64,000 nucleotides of DNA from Simmondsia chinensis (GCA_018398585.1 JAGTTD010000016.1:25963212-26027211), one strand, 5' to 3'; shown: positions 1 through 11,954, counted from the stretch's first letter. Notes: a model not told the origin generated them from the letters alone. Translations and numbers: made by a program.

Positions 1-1458
1 GCCATCCCTAGTTACAACGGCAAATTTTCGCTGAAATTACTGCATAATTTCCTGCACGATTTTACTGTGTAATTTAGTTGCGTATTTACACTGTTTCTTA
101 CTGCACAGTTTTGCAGAATTTTGCTACGTTATTTTTCTGTGCATTTTTACTGCTGCGTTAATTCACTGCAATTTTCTGGATAATTCAACCACATTAATTC
201 TGCAGTATTTTCTCACTGTTTTACTGCAGAATTTTAATTGCGTTTTTCTGCATTTAATTACGTCTTTTGTTGCGAGCATTGTTTAATTTTTTATAACACT
301 ACCATCCCCAGCATAAGTTAGCGTAGAGGTGAGGTTATTTTTGAAATTTACTTAAAAAATAAGGGTATTTTAATCTTTTCGCCCTATTAATTTGTTTCAC
401 TTTTCACATCAGTAAAAATTAACGCAAAACAAACGTTATTGTTGTTGGAAATGTAACAAAGTTTAACACATTGATGCCTTAAGTTAAAACCCACATCCCA
501 CATTGAAAATTTAGAGAAGGGAGAGGTAGTTTATAAATGCCCTTGTAAACACAAGGATTTGAATTAAGTTTAGGGTGAGAGAATGGTGGGAACCATACGT
601 GTGCGTTGCCCGCCCATTGTGCCGTGCTATCAATGTGCCCCGTTTTATTGCAGGTATTTTTATTTTATCAGAAACTTTTTTTTTCCACCGACTATCAATA
701 TGCCTTATAAAGACGCGTTTTTCTCTCCCTAGCAAGACCTCCGGTACTGCTTGTTCTTCCCAAGAGACGCACCCCTTCATTGATGACAGTTGGGAGGTCG
801 TGGCTGCTCCCAACAGTCACAATTATGGCTATGAATACTGCAATTTTATTAGCCATTTTTATCAACTAAAAACAGAACATTTCTCTCTCCTTCCTCTAAG
901 CTCCCTCTCCTCATCCTTTATTGTCTTCTCCTCGTACTTTCTCTCTAAGATTGGGCAAAAGTTTTCTTGGCATCTAACCCGACTTCTAATGAGTGCAGGT
1001 TATAGGTCGGTTCGCTTTAATGCTGGAGGACGGGCGCAGGTTGATGTATGTACACCCTAGTAGCGGCGAAATCGTCTTTTAGGACAATGAATTGTGCCAC
1101 GGTGCAGTTATTTGCTTTGTAAAATCTTTCCTTTTTGCATCGATTTCGTTGCTGTGTTTGATATTCTACTTCTGCGCTTACTGCTCACTGTTTTTATACA
1201 ACAATTGTACCAAAGGTACCCGAAAATGTTATCGAAATTCAGGATAATTTAAAAAATTTTAGAATATTTGAAGGGGAGATCGTAAAATGTCATTTTGATG
1301 AACTTAAAAGAACTTAATGGAAAAGGAAAGTAATCATATTTTTTAAGTTGAATTGGATTTGGATGATCCACTTTTATCACGTACGGAAGCCACACCTTTG
1401 AGACAGAAACGCTTTATTCGGCCACTAAATATTATTCTTGCCCTTTTAACTTAATCTC
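1..1458. other. Intergenic stretch, no gene recognised
   Basis: The first 300 bases are a T-rich run in which short strings such as ttttactgc and tgcagaatttt recur imperfectly; this looks like decayed repeat DNA. A 161-codon open frame at 575-1060 has no recognisable domain and no family resemblance that I can name, so I do not call it a gene. A promoter-like pair of motifs lies just upstream of it (495-538, separate entry). Confidence 0.4.
495..538 (+). promoter_or_regulatory. USE-like plus TATA motif pair
   Basis: ATCCCACATTG at 495-505 differs by one base from the plant snRNA upstream sequence element (RTCCCACATCG). TTTATAAAT follows at 530-538, about 34 bp centre to centre, which is the spacing known for RNA polymerase II snRNA genes. 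No U1, U2, U4, U5 or U6 sequence follows at the expected start near 560. The pair may drive an unknown transcript or be the remains of a transposon promoter. Confidence 0.35.
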
Positions 1459-1724
1459 GACTTTTTTTACTCAATTGGCATCTTTTTAAAAAAAATATTA
1501 TCAAAATGGCACCATTTTAAAAATATTTACCAAAATAGTACTATTTACTGTAGCTTGTTTAATGTACACCGTTTGTAACGGCGTACGTTGAGTAATTTTT
1601 TTTTTTTTTTTATAGTTTACTCAACTTACTTCATTTGAAACGGAGTATGTTGAGTAAATTTTTTTTTAGCTTACTCAATGTACTTCATTTGAAACGGAGT
1701 ACGTTGAGTTATTGCATTTTAAAA

Positions 1725-1908
1725 AAGAGAGGCTGTTTTCTAGTACTCCAAGACGCTGCATAGGTGGGTGAAGGCTAGCACTCTCATTCCTAATAACCCC
1801 TAGAGCCTGATATCTCTTCACCCACCTATGCAAGGTCTGGGGTACTCGAAAACAGTCTCTGTTCAGGGTAGCACCCTGAAGAGAGAAGGTTGCGTGCATC
1901 CACTTAAC
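1725..1908. repeat. SINE-derived segment in left arm of fold-back
   Basis: Contains the body of the SINE family seen elsewhere in the window (gaaaacagtctc, cagggtagcaccctga, aaggttgcgtgcatcc). It is itself folded: a piece at about 1730-1775 is the reverse complement of a piece at about 1818-1862. The matching inverted copy is at 2521-2755. Confidence 0.55.
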
Positions 1909-2520
1909 GTACTCGATGTACTCCGTTTTAAACTGGTAATGGTTATTGAATTTTAAACAGGTAGCACCATTGAGTAATTTTTTTTATAGTTTACTCAACG
2001 TACTTGATTTGAAACAGAGTACGTTGAGTAATTTTATTTTTTTTCCCGAAAGTACAGCTAATTTGTATTTTAAAAATTATTACATTAAAACTATTTTATA
2101 TAAATAATTTAAATTTTAATAATCTTTTAAATTTTTTAAGAAAGCATATTAACTTCATCATAACATTGTATGTGTCATCTTTTTTATTATCACGTCATCT
2201 ACCACATATTCTTTTTTGTCGTCATGTTATTTTTTCGAGTAATTGTCCTGGTCACTTATAAATTGTTTATACCTTTCCTGTCCTTTTCTAAATAATTTTT
2301 TTTCTTGGTCGTTTTTGCAAAGTATGTTGCCCTTACTGTGTATAATATTATTTTTGAAAACTTTCACCATTTACGTTTTCATCTAAAAAGTAATGTATAA
2401 TTTTCATGTATATAATATTAGTTCAACAAAAATTTAACGAATACCTAAATGATGAAATGACCTGTATATATTAGCGTTGTTATTTACTATATTAAATATA
2501 GTAAATATAAAGCAATATAC

Positions 2521-2755
2521 ATTCTCAATGCCCCAATAGCTCCCGCCTATGCAGGGTTTAGAGGGGTGAATGTATGTAGCCTTCTCTCTTCAGGGTGTTA
2601 CCCTGAAGATAGACTATTTCCGAGTACCCCTAGACCTTGCATAAGTGAGTCAAGAGATATCAGACTTCGGGGGTTATTGGGAATGAGAGTGCAAGCCTTC
2701 ACCCACCTATGCAAGGTATTGGGGTACTAGAAAACAATATCTATTTTTTAAAATA
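2521..2755. repeat. SINE-derived segment in right arm of fold-back
   Basis: Read on the - strand this repeats the left-arm segment at 1725-1908 almost throughout, then extends further into the SINE tail (cctgcataggcgggagc). It therefore keeps more of the original SINE than the left copy. Confidence 0.55.
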
Positions 2756-3072
2756 CAATAATTTTAATGCAATAAATTAGCTATGCTTTGAAGAAAAATA
2801 AAATTACTCAACGTACTCCGTTTCAAATGGAGTACGTTGAGTAAGCTAAAAAAAAAAAAAAAAAAAAAACCTCAACATACTCCATTTGAAATGGAGTATG
2901 TTGAGTAAACTATTAAAAAAAAAAAAAAAAACTCAACGTACGCCATTATAAATGGCGTACGTTGAATAAGTTGCAGTAAATGATATCATTTTGGTAAATA
3001 TTTTTGAAAGGGTGTTATTTTGATAATTTTTTTAAAAAAATGTGCCAATTGGGTAAAAAAATCCTTAATCTC

Positions 3073-3886
3073 TTGCTATTAGTTATAACTAGGTTTTCTT
3101 GCATGCGATGTACAGGCGGTATTAATTTTGCAATGTTATTGTTAATTCTTGAAAATTGTCATTAATAGAATCTCGTACACAATGTAGTCAGGATGAAATT
3201 CCTTTTACAAAAGATTATATAACGATTGCCAAATAAGTGTTAATGTCGTGTCTCCCTTCATTGTTCATTCGTAGCAATTTTGTCCGGATCCATACATTGA
3301 AAGTAACAGCCATTAGATCTATGCATTTGCTTTGCTTGGTAAAACATTTTTTATTTATCTTTGCCATTTTTAGGTTTGTGTTTGTCTTATTTGTTGTATG
3401 TTGTTCATCCAAAAGATATAAGAGGCGAATAGTCAAGAAGAAGAAAAGAAAAAAAAAAAAAACGACGGACAGGAAAGAAAAGCATAAATAAAAAGGTCTA
3501 GCATCTGAAGCTAAAATGCACACCATGGTCAAAGATAGGAGAGAAGAAGCCCGGCTTTGAAGATGGTCGTTACAAGAAAGCTTCATTACGGAGGTGTAGG
3601 AAGCCTTAAAACATTGGATCTGTAGATTAGTCTACGTGAGTCCTCCAAGCAACGGTGAAAAGAAATGTGTGATCCTCCGACTAGTGCTTTGGATCATATA
3701 ATTACCCTTAACTAGTGTTTTGCACCATGGTGATTATTCTTGGATGAAAACAAAAATCTTAATAAAAAAATATAATAAAATTAAAATTCTTTCTTTGGCT
3801 TAATTCAAGTTACCATGGTATGAACTTCACATGTGAGTTAAACGTGTCCACTTTTGCTTATTTTTTGCCATTTGTCAAGTTGTATT
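3073..3886. other. Intergenic stretch, nothing recognised
   Basis: AT-rich sequence with overlapping short open frames on both strands (3215-3586), one of which reads through an A-rich low-complexity run near 3437-3463. I see no gene, promoter or repeat boundary here. Confidence 0.4.
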
Positions 3887-4633
3887 TGTTGCTGCTAGAA
3901 GAATTCACACAATCAAGCACAATGGAAGCGTAAAATCAACGAAATAACGAAATATAACACACCAAATTTTAATGTGGAAACCCTATCTCAACTAGAGGGA
4001 AAAATCACGGGACCCAACGGGGGCCTCAATCCACTATAAAATTAAGGATTACAATATCTAATTATAACCCCCAACCTTATACAATCATCAACAATCAATC
4101 ATCAGCATCAATGTGACTATTGCATGAAAAGTCACCAACTCTCTCAAAGTGTAACTGCTGCACAACGAGTTACCAACCCTCCTCAATATAACTTCTGCAC
4201 GGCAATCCATCAACCCTCTCAAAATGTAACTATTGCACGGTGAGTCACCAATCCTCTCACATTGTAGCTATTGCATGGCGAGTCACCAACCTTCTCATAA
4301 CGTAGCTTTAGATAGAGGTAGCTACAAATTCTTGGCAATGTCTCTTAATCAAGATACCTCTCAACATCAATCTCGCACTCTGCCCCTGCCCAAGTGCCCC
4401 CCATGGACACCCCTTTACAAAACCCTTATTCTTTACATCTTTTTCTCTCTTTTTCTCCACATCTACCCCTATTTATAATGAGTTACCTCAATCTAATCTA
4501 ATTTAAAATATCAATTCAAATCAAACTTATTTAGGTAAACAAATCTTAATCAAATGTCTTCCAAATCAAATCTAAACCATATCTAAATCATATCAAATTA
4601 ATATTAATTTTGAGATAAATAATATCCTACAGC
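3887..4633. repeat. Probable solo LTR or LTR-like insertion
   Basis: The flanking sequence (3840-3886 and 4634-4745) matches one continuous sequence at 11727-11881, so about 0.74 kb was inserted here. The inserted piece begins tgttgctgctagaag and ends atatcctaca, consistent with TG...CA termini of an LTR read on the - strand. I could not find a clear 5-bp target duplication. Confidence 0.4.
4111..4308. repeat. 38-bp tandem repeat array
   Basis: About five diverged head-to-tail copies of a 37-38 bp unit of the form gtcaccaaccctctca...gtaactattgcacggcga; full copies begin near 4131, 4169, 4207, 4244 and 4282. The array lies inside the LTR-like insertion at 3887-4633. Confidence 0.6.
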
Positions 4634-6506
4634 TACAATGTGCTCTAGGCCTAAATATACATAAATTGCAATAAAGTACGCATGTAATAGCTGAATATAT
4701 TATGGGAGTGAGGCATAGAACATATAAAGATGAGACACATCAACATCTCCAAACACAAACCTTGCTTCCTCAAGCAAGATTCAGTTCAAATTAGCTAAAG
4801 ATGGGAAAAATTCAATCAAGAATGTGGTAGTAGGAATTACTTGTGAAAAATATTTCTGAACATACCTAAGGGAGTACTCAAGAATGAAAAATCTTTATGT
4901 AATGCTATTATTACACTGATTTTAGCTAAAGTCTGGGCCATTTAAATCTTCCTACTAGTAAGTAAGCTTAAAACTTTTCTTGCTTTTCTCTTACTTCAAG
5001 CCCTCCATATCTAAAATAAATAGTGAAAATAATTAAGAGAAAAAGCTTTCCTAACACATTACCGTAATCAACATAGAAATCTCAATTCTTTTTTCCTTCT
5101 GTACCTTGTTTTCTTCTTCTTCTTCAAATTTTTTTTTTTTTTTTTTTTTTTTTGGAAGTAACTTAAGGTTTGGCGGGTCTCTCTAAGACCCATGCAGTGA
5201 GTTTTCGGTCGGTGATTCATAATTCAGTTGGCTCAAGGCACCAAGTGAAAAGCATCCTCGGACCCAATGGCTCCAGTCAAAGGAATTGACCACCTAAGTC
5301 ATTACTAGCACATACCTTAAAGAATTTATTACTCACATTGGCATTGGTACTTATTAAAGTGACTTATAGAAGTTAATTCTTCTTAAACTTCCCCGTGACC
5401 CATGTGGTGAGCTTTCTACCAGCAGCTCCCGGTCCAATTGGCTCGGAATACCAAGTGTTAAAACAACTTTACGGGCTTACTTGCTCGAGACAAAGGGGCT
5501 ACAAGAACCATCAAGTCACATATACTTTCCCGATTAAAACAGGCATTGATACCTCATTATTTTATTATTATTTTTTTTAATAGAATAAATTCAAGAGAAA
5601 AAGATGAGCGGTGGTTTTAACACTGTTATGAGTAAAATGTTTAGTTCCATTTCCTAAAATTATTCCCAATAATAAAACTTAAAGAAGAGTAAAAATTGTT
5701 TACTAGCAAGTCATAGCTGTGGCAGATATACGGGTGTTGTATCCTCATGGAATCGATGTAAAGTCAGATTCAATTATTAATGAGCACTTTGATTGGGTTT
5801 TTGTTGGAAAGTTGAACAATTAATGAAATTAAAGCAATTAAGACAGTGAATTAAAGTGTCTAATCAATCAGGGGCAGTTTAGAGAATGAATTCGGGGTAG
5901 CTTAACTCAGATTCCATCATTATACTTTACTATGACAATGGTTCAAGGGGCTTAGGCTTGTCATAGTTCAAAGGGCTTAGGCTATAAGCACCAAGCTTGA
6001 GTTAACACTTGAATTAAGGCTTAGGATAATGAACTAGTCTAAGGGCATAACAAATCTTATCACTCTAGGTGTGACACGAGTTATCTTAATAGCACTACTT
6101 AATTCCTTTCTCATACCTAACCTAATGTTAAGTTATATAAGAGATCGTGTTCATGGTTGGGTACAACCTCAACCTTAACCATTCGTGAAAGCCTGTGATG
6201 TTGAAGTCCAAGCTACAAGCACAAAGACTAAATGCAAACAAATTGGAAATCTAACCATGGTTACAAGCTCACAAATAGAAAACCAAACACAATAAATAAT
6301 TACCCACAGGGGTGCGAAAATAACATAACACAAATCATTGTCAACAATAAAGTATAAATCCGAGATTTCACCCCTAAACTACAAGCCCACTCCTCCATTA
6401 GAGTTTTATACATCACAAAATGTAAAAGAAAAAGTTAAGAAAAACTCACGAACGAAGACTTCCTCGATTGGCGTTGCAGTGACCCTTGCTTTGATCCCTC
6501 GGCACA
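4634..6506. repeat. Remnant of older retroelement, left of copia
   Basis: No coding frame. Positions 4641-4745 are a diverged copy of 11777-11881, beyond the right end of the copia element. The block at 5160-5560 (accaagtg, cccggtccaattgg, acccatg-gtgag phrases occurring twice) and the block at 5700-6250 look like the non-coding part of plant LTR retrotransposons. A run of T lies at about 5129-5152. I infer a decayed older element interrupted by the copia insertion. Confidence 0.4.
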
Positions 6507-6511
6507 CTAAC

Positions 6512-6866
6512 TGTTGAAGAAAATTTAGAATATATAATTCTAAATTCTATATCTCAAAGAAGAAATTCACACAAAATTGGAGACACAACACAAAACTTTA
6601 TTTAATTGAGAATATTACGATAAAACTCTCAATAACAAGACTACAACCCTGTATATATATATAAGACTTTTGTCTTATTTATTTTACATTCTCGATATCA
6701 TTTAAGGTTTAAGGTCGTGGGTATTTATAATAACCCAAATGTAATACAAACCACTCATTTTTAATAACTAATTAATTTGTAACCTCACATTCAATCCACT
6801 TAAATTAGACATATATACTTAAATTAGATTTAGTTTTAATTATATGAGCCAGCATTGATCTCAACA
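6512..6866 (-). repeat. Copia 3' LTR
   Basis: 355 bp with short inverted termini (TGTTGA...TCAACA), nearly identical to 11029-11381. At every one of the five differing positions this copy has C or G and the other has T or A. Confidence 0.93.
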
Positions 6867-9800
6867 CTCCCCCTTAATGTTAGCTCTCATCTTCTTCATT
6901 GTGTCAAGTTGATTACGAAAATTTTCAAACTTGCCAGTACTTAAACTCTCCGTGAACAAATCGGCAACTTGACCATTTGTGTTGATCGGTCTCATTTCAA
7001 TCTCATTTTGCAAAACCTTTTCTCTGATAAAGTGGTAATGCACTTCAACATGCTTAGTTCTTGCATGAAAGACCGGATTCTCTGCCAAACGAATTGCTGA
7101 TTGATTGTCATAGTACAGCGGAACTGTATAATCTACTATTTGATGTAGATCATTTAACAGTTGTATCAACCATGTACTTTCTTGAGCTGCCATTGCTGTT
7201 GCTCGATATTCAGCCTCAGTGGTTGACAATGATACTGTCGGTTGTCTCTTGCTACACCAAGAAATTGTTCCACAACCAAGCTTGAACACATACCCAGTTG
7301 TCGATCTCCTGGTGTCATGATCTCCTGCATAGTCAGCATCATAGTAGCCAACTAACTTGCGGTCTTCACCTGTCTTGTACAAAAGACCATAGTCAATTGT
7401 GCTCTTCACATATCTCAGTATTCGTCGAACTGCTTCCAAATGAGGCTTCTTTGGATTTTGCATGTGCCGACTCATCACACCAACTGCATAAGAAATGTCA
7501 GGTCGAGTCAAGGTTAAGTAGATTAGACTACCTACCAATTGTCGGTACATCGTTGAATTTTCCAAATCTTTTCCTTCATGTGCGCACATTTTGGAATTTG
7601 GCTCCATCGGCGTTGAAATTGGCTTGCATTCGAGCATTCCAAACCTTTTCAACAAATCTTTGGAATATTTTTGCTGACAAAGAAATATTCCTTCTCGTGT
7701 GCGATCAATCTCTAAGCAAAAGAAAGTGTTTGAGCTGTCCAAGTTCCTTCATCTGGAAACATACTGATAAATTCTCCTTTGTCTGAAGAATTTCTACCTC
7801 ATCATCACCTGTTAGGATTAAATCATCCACGTACACTAACACGATCGCTAATTTTCCTCCAAGGCTTTGACAAACAAGCTGGAATCTGCAGGTGTAACTG
7901 AATAACCGCTTTGTGTTAGGAATTCAGCAATTTGACCATACCATGCCCTAGGTGCTTGTTTTAGTCCATAGAGTGCTTTCCGCAGCTTACACACATATTC
8001 AGGACGATCTTGACTCTGAAAACCCATTGGTTGAATCATGTAGATCTCTCGATCTAGCTCTCCATGAAGTTCTTCACATCCATTTGACACAAATTCCAGT
8101 CTTTGTTGGCTGCAAGTGCAAGTAAGACTCGCACAGTTGTAAGTTTCGCTACTGGACTAAATGTTTCATCATAGTCTAGTCCATATTGTCGAGAAAAACC
8201 ACGAGCTACCAATCGTGCCTTGTATCTTTCGAATGAGCCATCTGGACGACGCTTTATCTTGTAAACCCACTTACAGGATATGGGTTTCACATCTCTTGGC
8301 TTTGGCACAAGATCCCAAGTTTGGTTTTGCTCAAGTGCAACAATCTCTTCTTTCATTGCTTCCATCCACTCAAAACTTTGTGATGCTTCTTCGAACGTCT
8401 CAGGTTCTTTTATAGTTATTTCTTCGACTATGGCTGCATTGGCATATTTGGGATTTGGCCTTCGTGTTCTTGTTGACCTTCGAAGTTGAGATTGCGGAGT
8501 TGATTCTTGAGTTTCACTAGGCTCACCTTCTTCTCTTGGTTGCTGATACACATCAGTTCGCCAAGGATTCTGAGTCACTATTTGTTCGACGTCACTTCCA
8601 TTCGAATCTTCTGATTCATCTGAACTTGGTTGAAATTGAGGAATATGCTCCCCCATCTTTTGTTGCAGCTTGTCTTCAAATTCTTTCAAGTCAGGTAACA
8701 CCTTCTTCTCTGAGGACCACCAAGAAGATGCTTCATCAAATACCACATTTCGTGAAGTGTAGCATCTATCACTTGTTGGATCACAACATTTCCATCCCTT
8801 TCTCTGGCTATCGTATCCCACAAAGATACATCTAATAGCTTTCTTGTCAAACTTGTTCCGTAAATGATCAGGAACAAATACATAACATACAAAACCAAAT
8901 ACTCGAAAGTAACTAACTGTAGGTTTCACGTTCCACAGTTTCTCAAAGGGTGAAACAAATTCTAACCTCTGTTGAGGAAGTTTGTTGATCACAACAGCTG
9001 CAGTCCTCATTGCTTCAGCCCAAAACCTTCCCGGTACATTCTTTGCATGTAGCATACTGCGAAAAATTTTTGCAAGATGCCTATTTTTTCTTTCAGCTAT
9101 ACCATTTTGTTGTGGTGTATTGGCACAAGTGTATTGATGACGTATTTGGGATTCCTTCAGGTATTGAGAGAACTCGTTTGAACTATATTCTCCCCCATTA
9201 TCTGTGCGTAAGCAACGAATCTTCTTTCCCACTTCTCCTTCAACTGTTTTTCTGAACTCTTTAAACTTTGAGAATGTGTCAGATTTTTCTTTCATAAAGA
9301 AAATCCACACGTACCTTGAGAAGTCATCAATGAAAGTCACCATGTATCGCATACCACCAATTGACAGTTGCTTAACTGGTCCGAACACATCAGAATGAAC
9401 TAACTCTAATGGTTCTGCTGCTTTAAATTGTGATTCCGCATATGGTAGTTGGTGTGCTTTACCATACTGGCATCCTGCACATATTATGTCTGTCCGCACA
9501 TCAAGTTGTGGTAGCCCGTTCAACATCAACTTATTTGCCATCACCTTTAGCTTGGAATAGCTAACGTGACCTAACCGCATGTGCCATAGATCTGTTGTCT
9601 CATTTTTTCTTGCCTTGTCTACATACGCAGACTCTGCTGACAACACATAGACTGACTCCACTCGTCGTCCTTCCATTGCCGGCTTTTCTGAGATTTTGAT
9701 GTCATGATACACCTTCACATCTCGAGGACGGAACATAACATAATGGCCTAATGATGTTAATTGAGCTACAGATAACAAATTTTTCTTCATCCCTGGAACA

Positions 9801-10402
9801 TAATAAACATCTTGAAGTGGCACCTTGTTAGAATTATATCGAGGCGTAATTGTAGTCTTACCGATATGGGCTATTGGTAATCTTGAGTTATCAGCTGTCA
9901 CCACCATACGACCTTCCTTATACTCAGACAAGTTTTGCAACATTTGTTTATCACCTGTCATGTGATTTGAGCAACCTGAATCTACAATCCAGTCAGTCTT
10001 GTAGTCAATCTTTTCTGATGTTGTTGCCATGAGAGCTAAGTCTTCTTTCTCCATAGCGAAAAGTGCTTCGGCATCCCAACCATCTTCGCTTTCCTTAGAA
10101 GTAGAAGTAACAGTATTACTTTCAACAGGATTTTTCTTCGACCAACAGTCTTTTGCCATGTGGCCCATTTTCCCGCAGTTGTAACACTTGCCATTGAACT
10201 TTTTAATATTACCGCGATTCTTCGAAGCTCCCCATCGATGAGAGTCTTCCTTTCCTTGGTGATACTTCTTTTCACCATCCCTTTTAGATCCACCATTACT
10301 ATGTCGCTTACCGTTGCTTTTGTTGGTGTAGAGCGCTTTCTCTTCACTCTTCAACAAGACTCCTCCCATTTGCTTGGCCATAGCTTCTTGACTAGCAAGC
10401 AA
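6861..10402 (-). pseudogene. Copia gag end and pol, frameshifted
   Basis: In order on the - strand: a CCHC zinc knuckle ([14 protein letters not shown], about 10145-10186), an aspartic protease site ([15 protein letters not shown] at about 9974-9982), the pre-integrase and integrase core ([30 protein letters not shown]), reverse transcriptase ([20 protein letters not shown], then YVDD near 7825) and RNase H ([18 protein letters not shown]). The frame is lost near 8075 within reverse transcriptase, near 7850 just before YVDD, and near 7715 after it. The frame reading through RNase H to 6861 is otherwise open. The catalytic motifs survive, so the damage is small indels rather than long decay. 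Confidence 0.92.
6867..6878 (-). other. Copia polypurine tract
   Basis: Read on the - strand the bases just before the 3' LTR are taagggggagtg, a typical plus-strand primer purine tract immediately next to the LTR. Confidence 0.75.
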
Positions 10403-10533
10403 ATTTTCAAACTCAACAAGTGATGGTTGTGTCGGCCATCCCTGTAAAGCGGCAACAAACCCTCGGTATTCGGGTTTTAAACCATGGACAATTAATCTCT
10501 TTATCCTGGCATCCCCGATAGAAGCTGTTGGAT

Positions 10534-10953
10534 CTAAAACAGAAATTCACGGCATATTGATTTCACCTTGTGAAAAAATTGGACAATCGTCATGTCACGT
10601 TGCGCCATCGATATCAGCTCGTTTTCAAGAATTTGCAGTCTTGTATCACTCTTCTTTGAAAAGAGTGTAACAAAAGTGTCCCATGCTTCCTTCGGTGTTT
10701 TAGCATCGCCTATGTGCTCCAACATTTCTTCTTCAATTGTGGTCTTTAAAGCAAACATTGCTTTGCCTGCTTTAATTTTCCACTTCCGCAAGATGCCATT
10801 GGCATCTTCTGCTGCCAGTTGTGTAACTTCACCACCACTAACAATCTCCCAGAGGTCGTGACCTTGTAGGTAAGACTCCATACATGTTACCCACGTGGTG
10901 TAGTTTGTGTTGTTGAGCTTTTTGATTCCTCCAACTACTTGAAGATCACCCAT
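10534..10953 (-). pseudogene. Copia gag N-terminal part, frameshifted
   Basis: Begins MGDLQVVGGIKKLNNTNYTTW, typical of plant copia gag (UBN2-type), and continues through YLQGHDLWEIVSGG to a premature stop at 10534. A one-base loss near 10545 breaks the frame; the rest of gag resumes in another frame and joins the zinc-knuckle region after 10402. I prefer the Met at 10953 over an in-frame Met at 11001, which lies almost on the primer binding site. Confidence 0.88.
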
Positions 10954-11013
10954 TATGCCAACAAGAGTTTGACTATGTGAAAAACAAGCTTGTCTTGACA
11001 AATCTTACACCGT

Positions 11014-11026
11014 GGCTCTGATACCA
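11014..11026 (-). other. Copia primer binding site (tRNA-iMet)
   Basis: On the - strand TGGTATCAGAGCC, complementary to the 3' end of initiator methionine tRNA, starts two bases inside the 5' LTR. Confidence 0.88.
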
Positions 11027-11028
11027 AT

Positions 11029-11381
11029 TGTTGAAGAAAATTTAGAATATATAATTCTAAATTTTATATCTCAAAGAAGAAATTCACACAAAATTGGAGA
11101 CACAACACAAAACTTTATTTAATTGAGAATATTACGATAAAACTCTCAATAACAAGACTACAACCTTGTATATATATATAAGACTTTTGTCTTATTTATT
11201 TTACATTCTCGATATCATTTAAGGTTTAAGGTCATGGGTATTTATAATAACCCAAATGTAATACAAACCACTCATTTTTAATAACTAATTAATTTGTAAC
11301 CTCACATTCAATCTACTTAAATTAGACATATATACTTAAATTAGATTTAGTTTTAATTATATGAGCTAGCATTGATCTCAA
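11029..11381 (-). repeat. Copia 5' LTR
   Basis: 353 bp, matching 6512-6866 except for five transitions and the loss of about two terminal bases at its outer edge. It contains a TA-rich block (tatatatatataagac) that could serve as the promoter region. Confidence 0.92.
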
Positions 11382-11386
11382 CTAAC

Positions 11387-11950
11387 CACTTGCGGTTTGG
11401 TGTTTGAGAAAGCCTAGAAATCTCGTAGAAGCTAGGGGAAGGAGAAAAAGGGAAGAGAAAAGGCCAAAAGTCCTTAAACCAAATTCTTCCTTTTCTACTT
11501 ATACTAGGCCATTGTCGATCGATCGACGCTCGTCAATAGCGGCACTAACGTTTGCCGATCGATAGGCAATCAACATAAAAGTTCTGTTGCCTGCCAATCA
11601 ATCCACTCTGCTCGACGATTGGTCAGTTGGTTCCCGAAACCTTACAAAATTGATTTGGGTTGTCGAATCATGACCTTATGGATTCTTTTTTCTACACATG
11701 GTCGGGTTTCTCAACGTAGTCTTCAAATATGTCTAATTTTGCTTATTCTTTACCACTTTTCAAGTTGCCTTTATTCCAATGCGCTCCAAACCTAAATAGT
11801 CATAAATTACAATAAGATACACATGTAATAACCGAATATATCATGAAAGTGAGGCATAAAATATATAAAATGAAATACATCAGTGAGCTTTTATCATAAA
11901 ATGTTTATGTGACATATTATTATTATGAAAGTATATATATATATATATCT
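11387..11950. repeat. Remnant of older retroelement, right of copia
   Basis: Continuation of the host repeat interrupted by the copia element; 11727-11881 matches 3840-3886 plus 4634-4745. It contains several gatcgatcg-type palindromic strings (11516-11570). No coding frame. Confidence 0.4.
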
Positions 11951-11954
11951 AGGG

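Larger units (their letters stand above)
1459..3063. mobile_element. Mutator-type non-autonomous fold-back element
   Basis: The 9-bp sequence CTTAATCTC occurs at 1450-1458 and again at 3064-3072, a perfect target duplication of the length made by Mutator-superfamily transposons. Between them the two ends are inverted copies for about 90 bp, starting GACTTTTTTTACTCAATTGG on the left and, read from the right end, GATTTTTTTACCCAATTGG. Inside the arms are 35-bp palindromes of the type ACTCAACGTACTCC...GGAGTACGTTGAGT at about 1561, 1619, 1672, 1995, 2807, 2871 and 2931, separated by runs of A or T. SINE-derived segments lie in both arms in inverted order. No transposase frame is present, so the element depends on a partner. 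Confidence 0.75.
6512..11381 (-). mobile_element. Ty1/copia LTR retrotransposon, defective
   Basis: A 4.87-kb element on the - strand with two LTRs, an initiator-Met primer binding site, a polypurine tract and gag-pol in copia order (gag, protease, integrase, reverse transcriptase, RNase H). The target duplication is ctaac (6507-6511 and 11382-11386); the outer end of the 5' LTR has lost about two bases. The LTRs differ at only five sites in about 355, all transitions, which suggests a fairly recent insertion. The coding region nevertheless carries at least four frameshifts, so this copy cannot make a full polyprotein. Confidence 0.95.

Noticed and set aside
575..1060. 161-codon open frame as a protein gene
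   Set aside because: No recognisable domain, composition like translated repeat DNA, and no second exon or conserved motif.
4111..4308. CRISPR array
   Set aside because: The repeat units are diverged and adjoin without unique spacers, in a plant genome; it is a tandem repeat inside an LTR-like piece.
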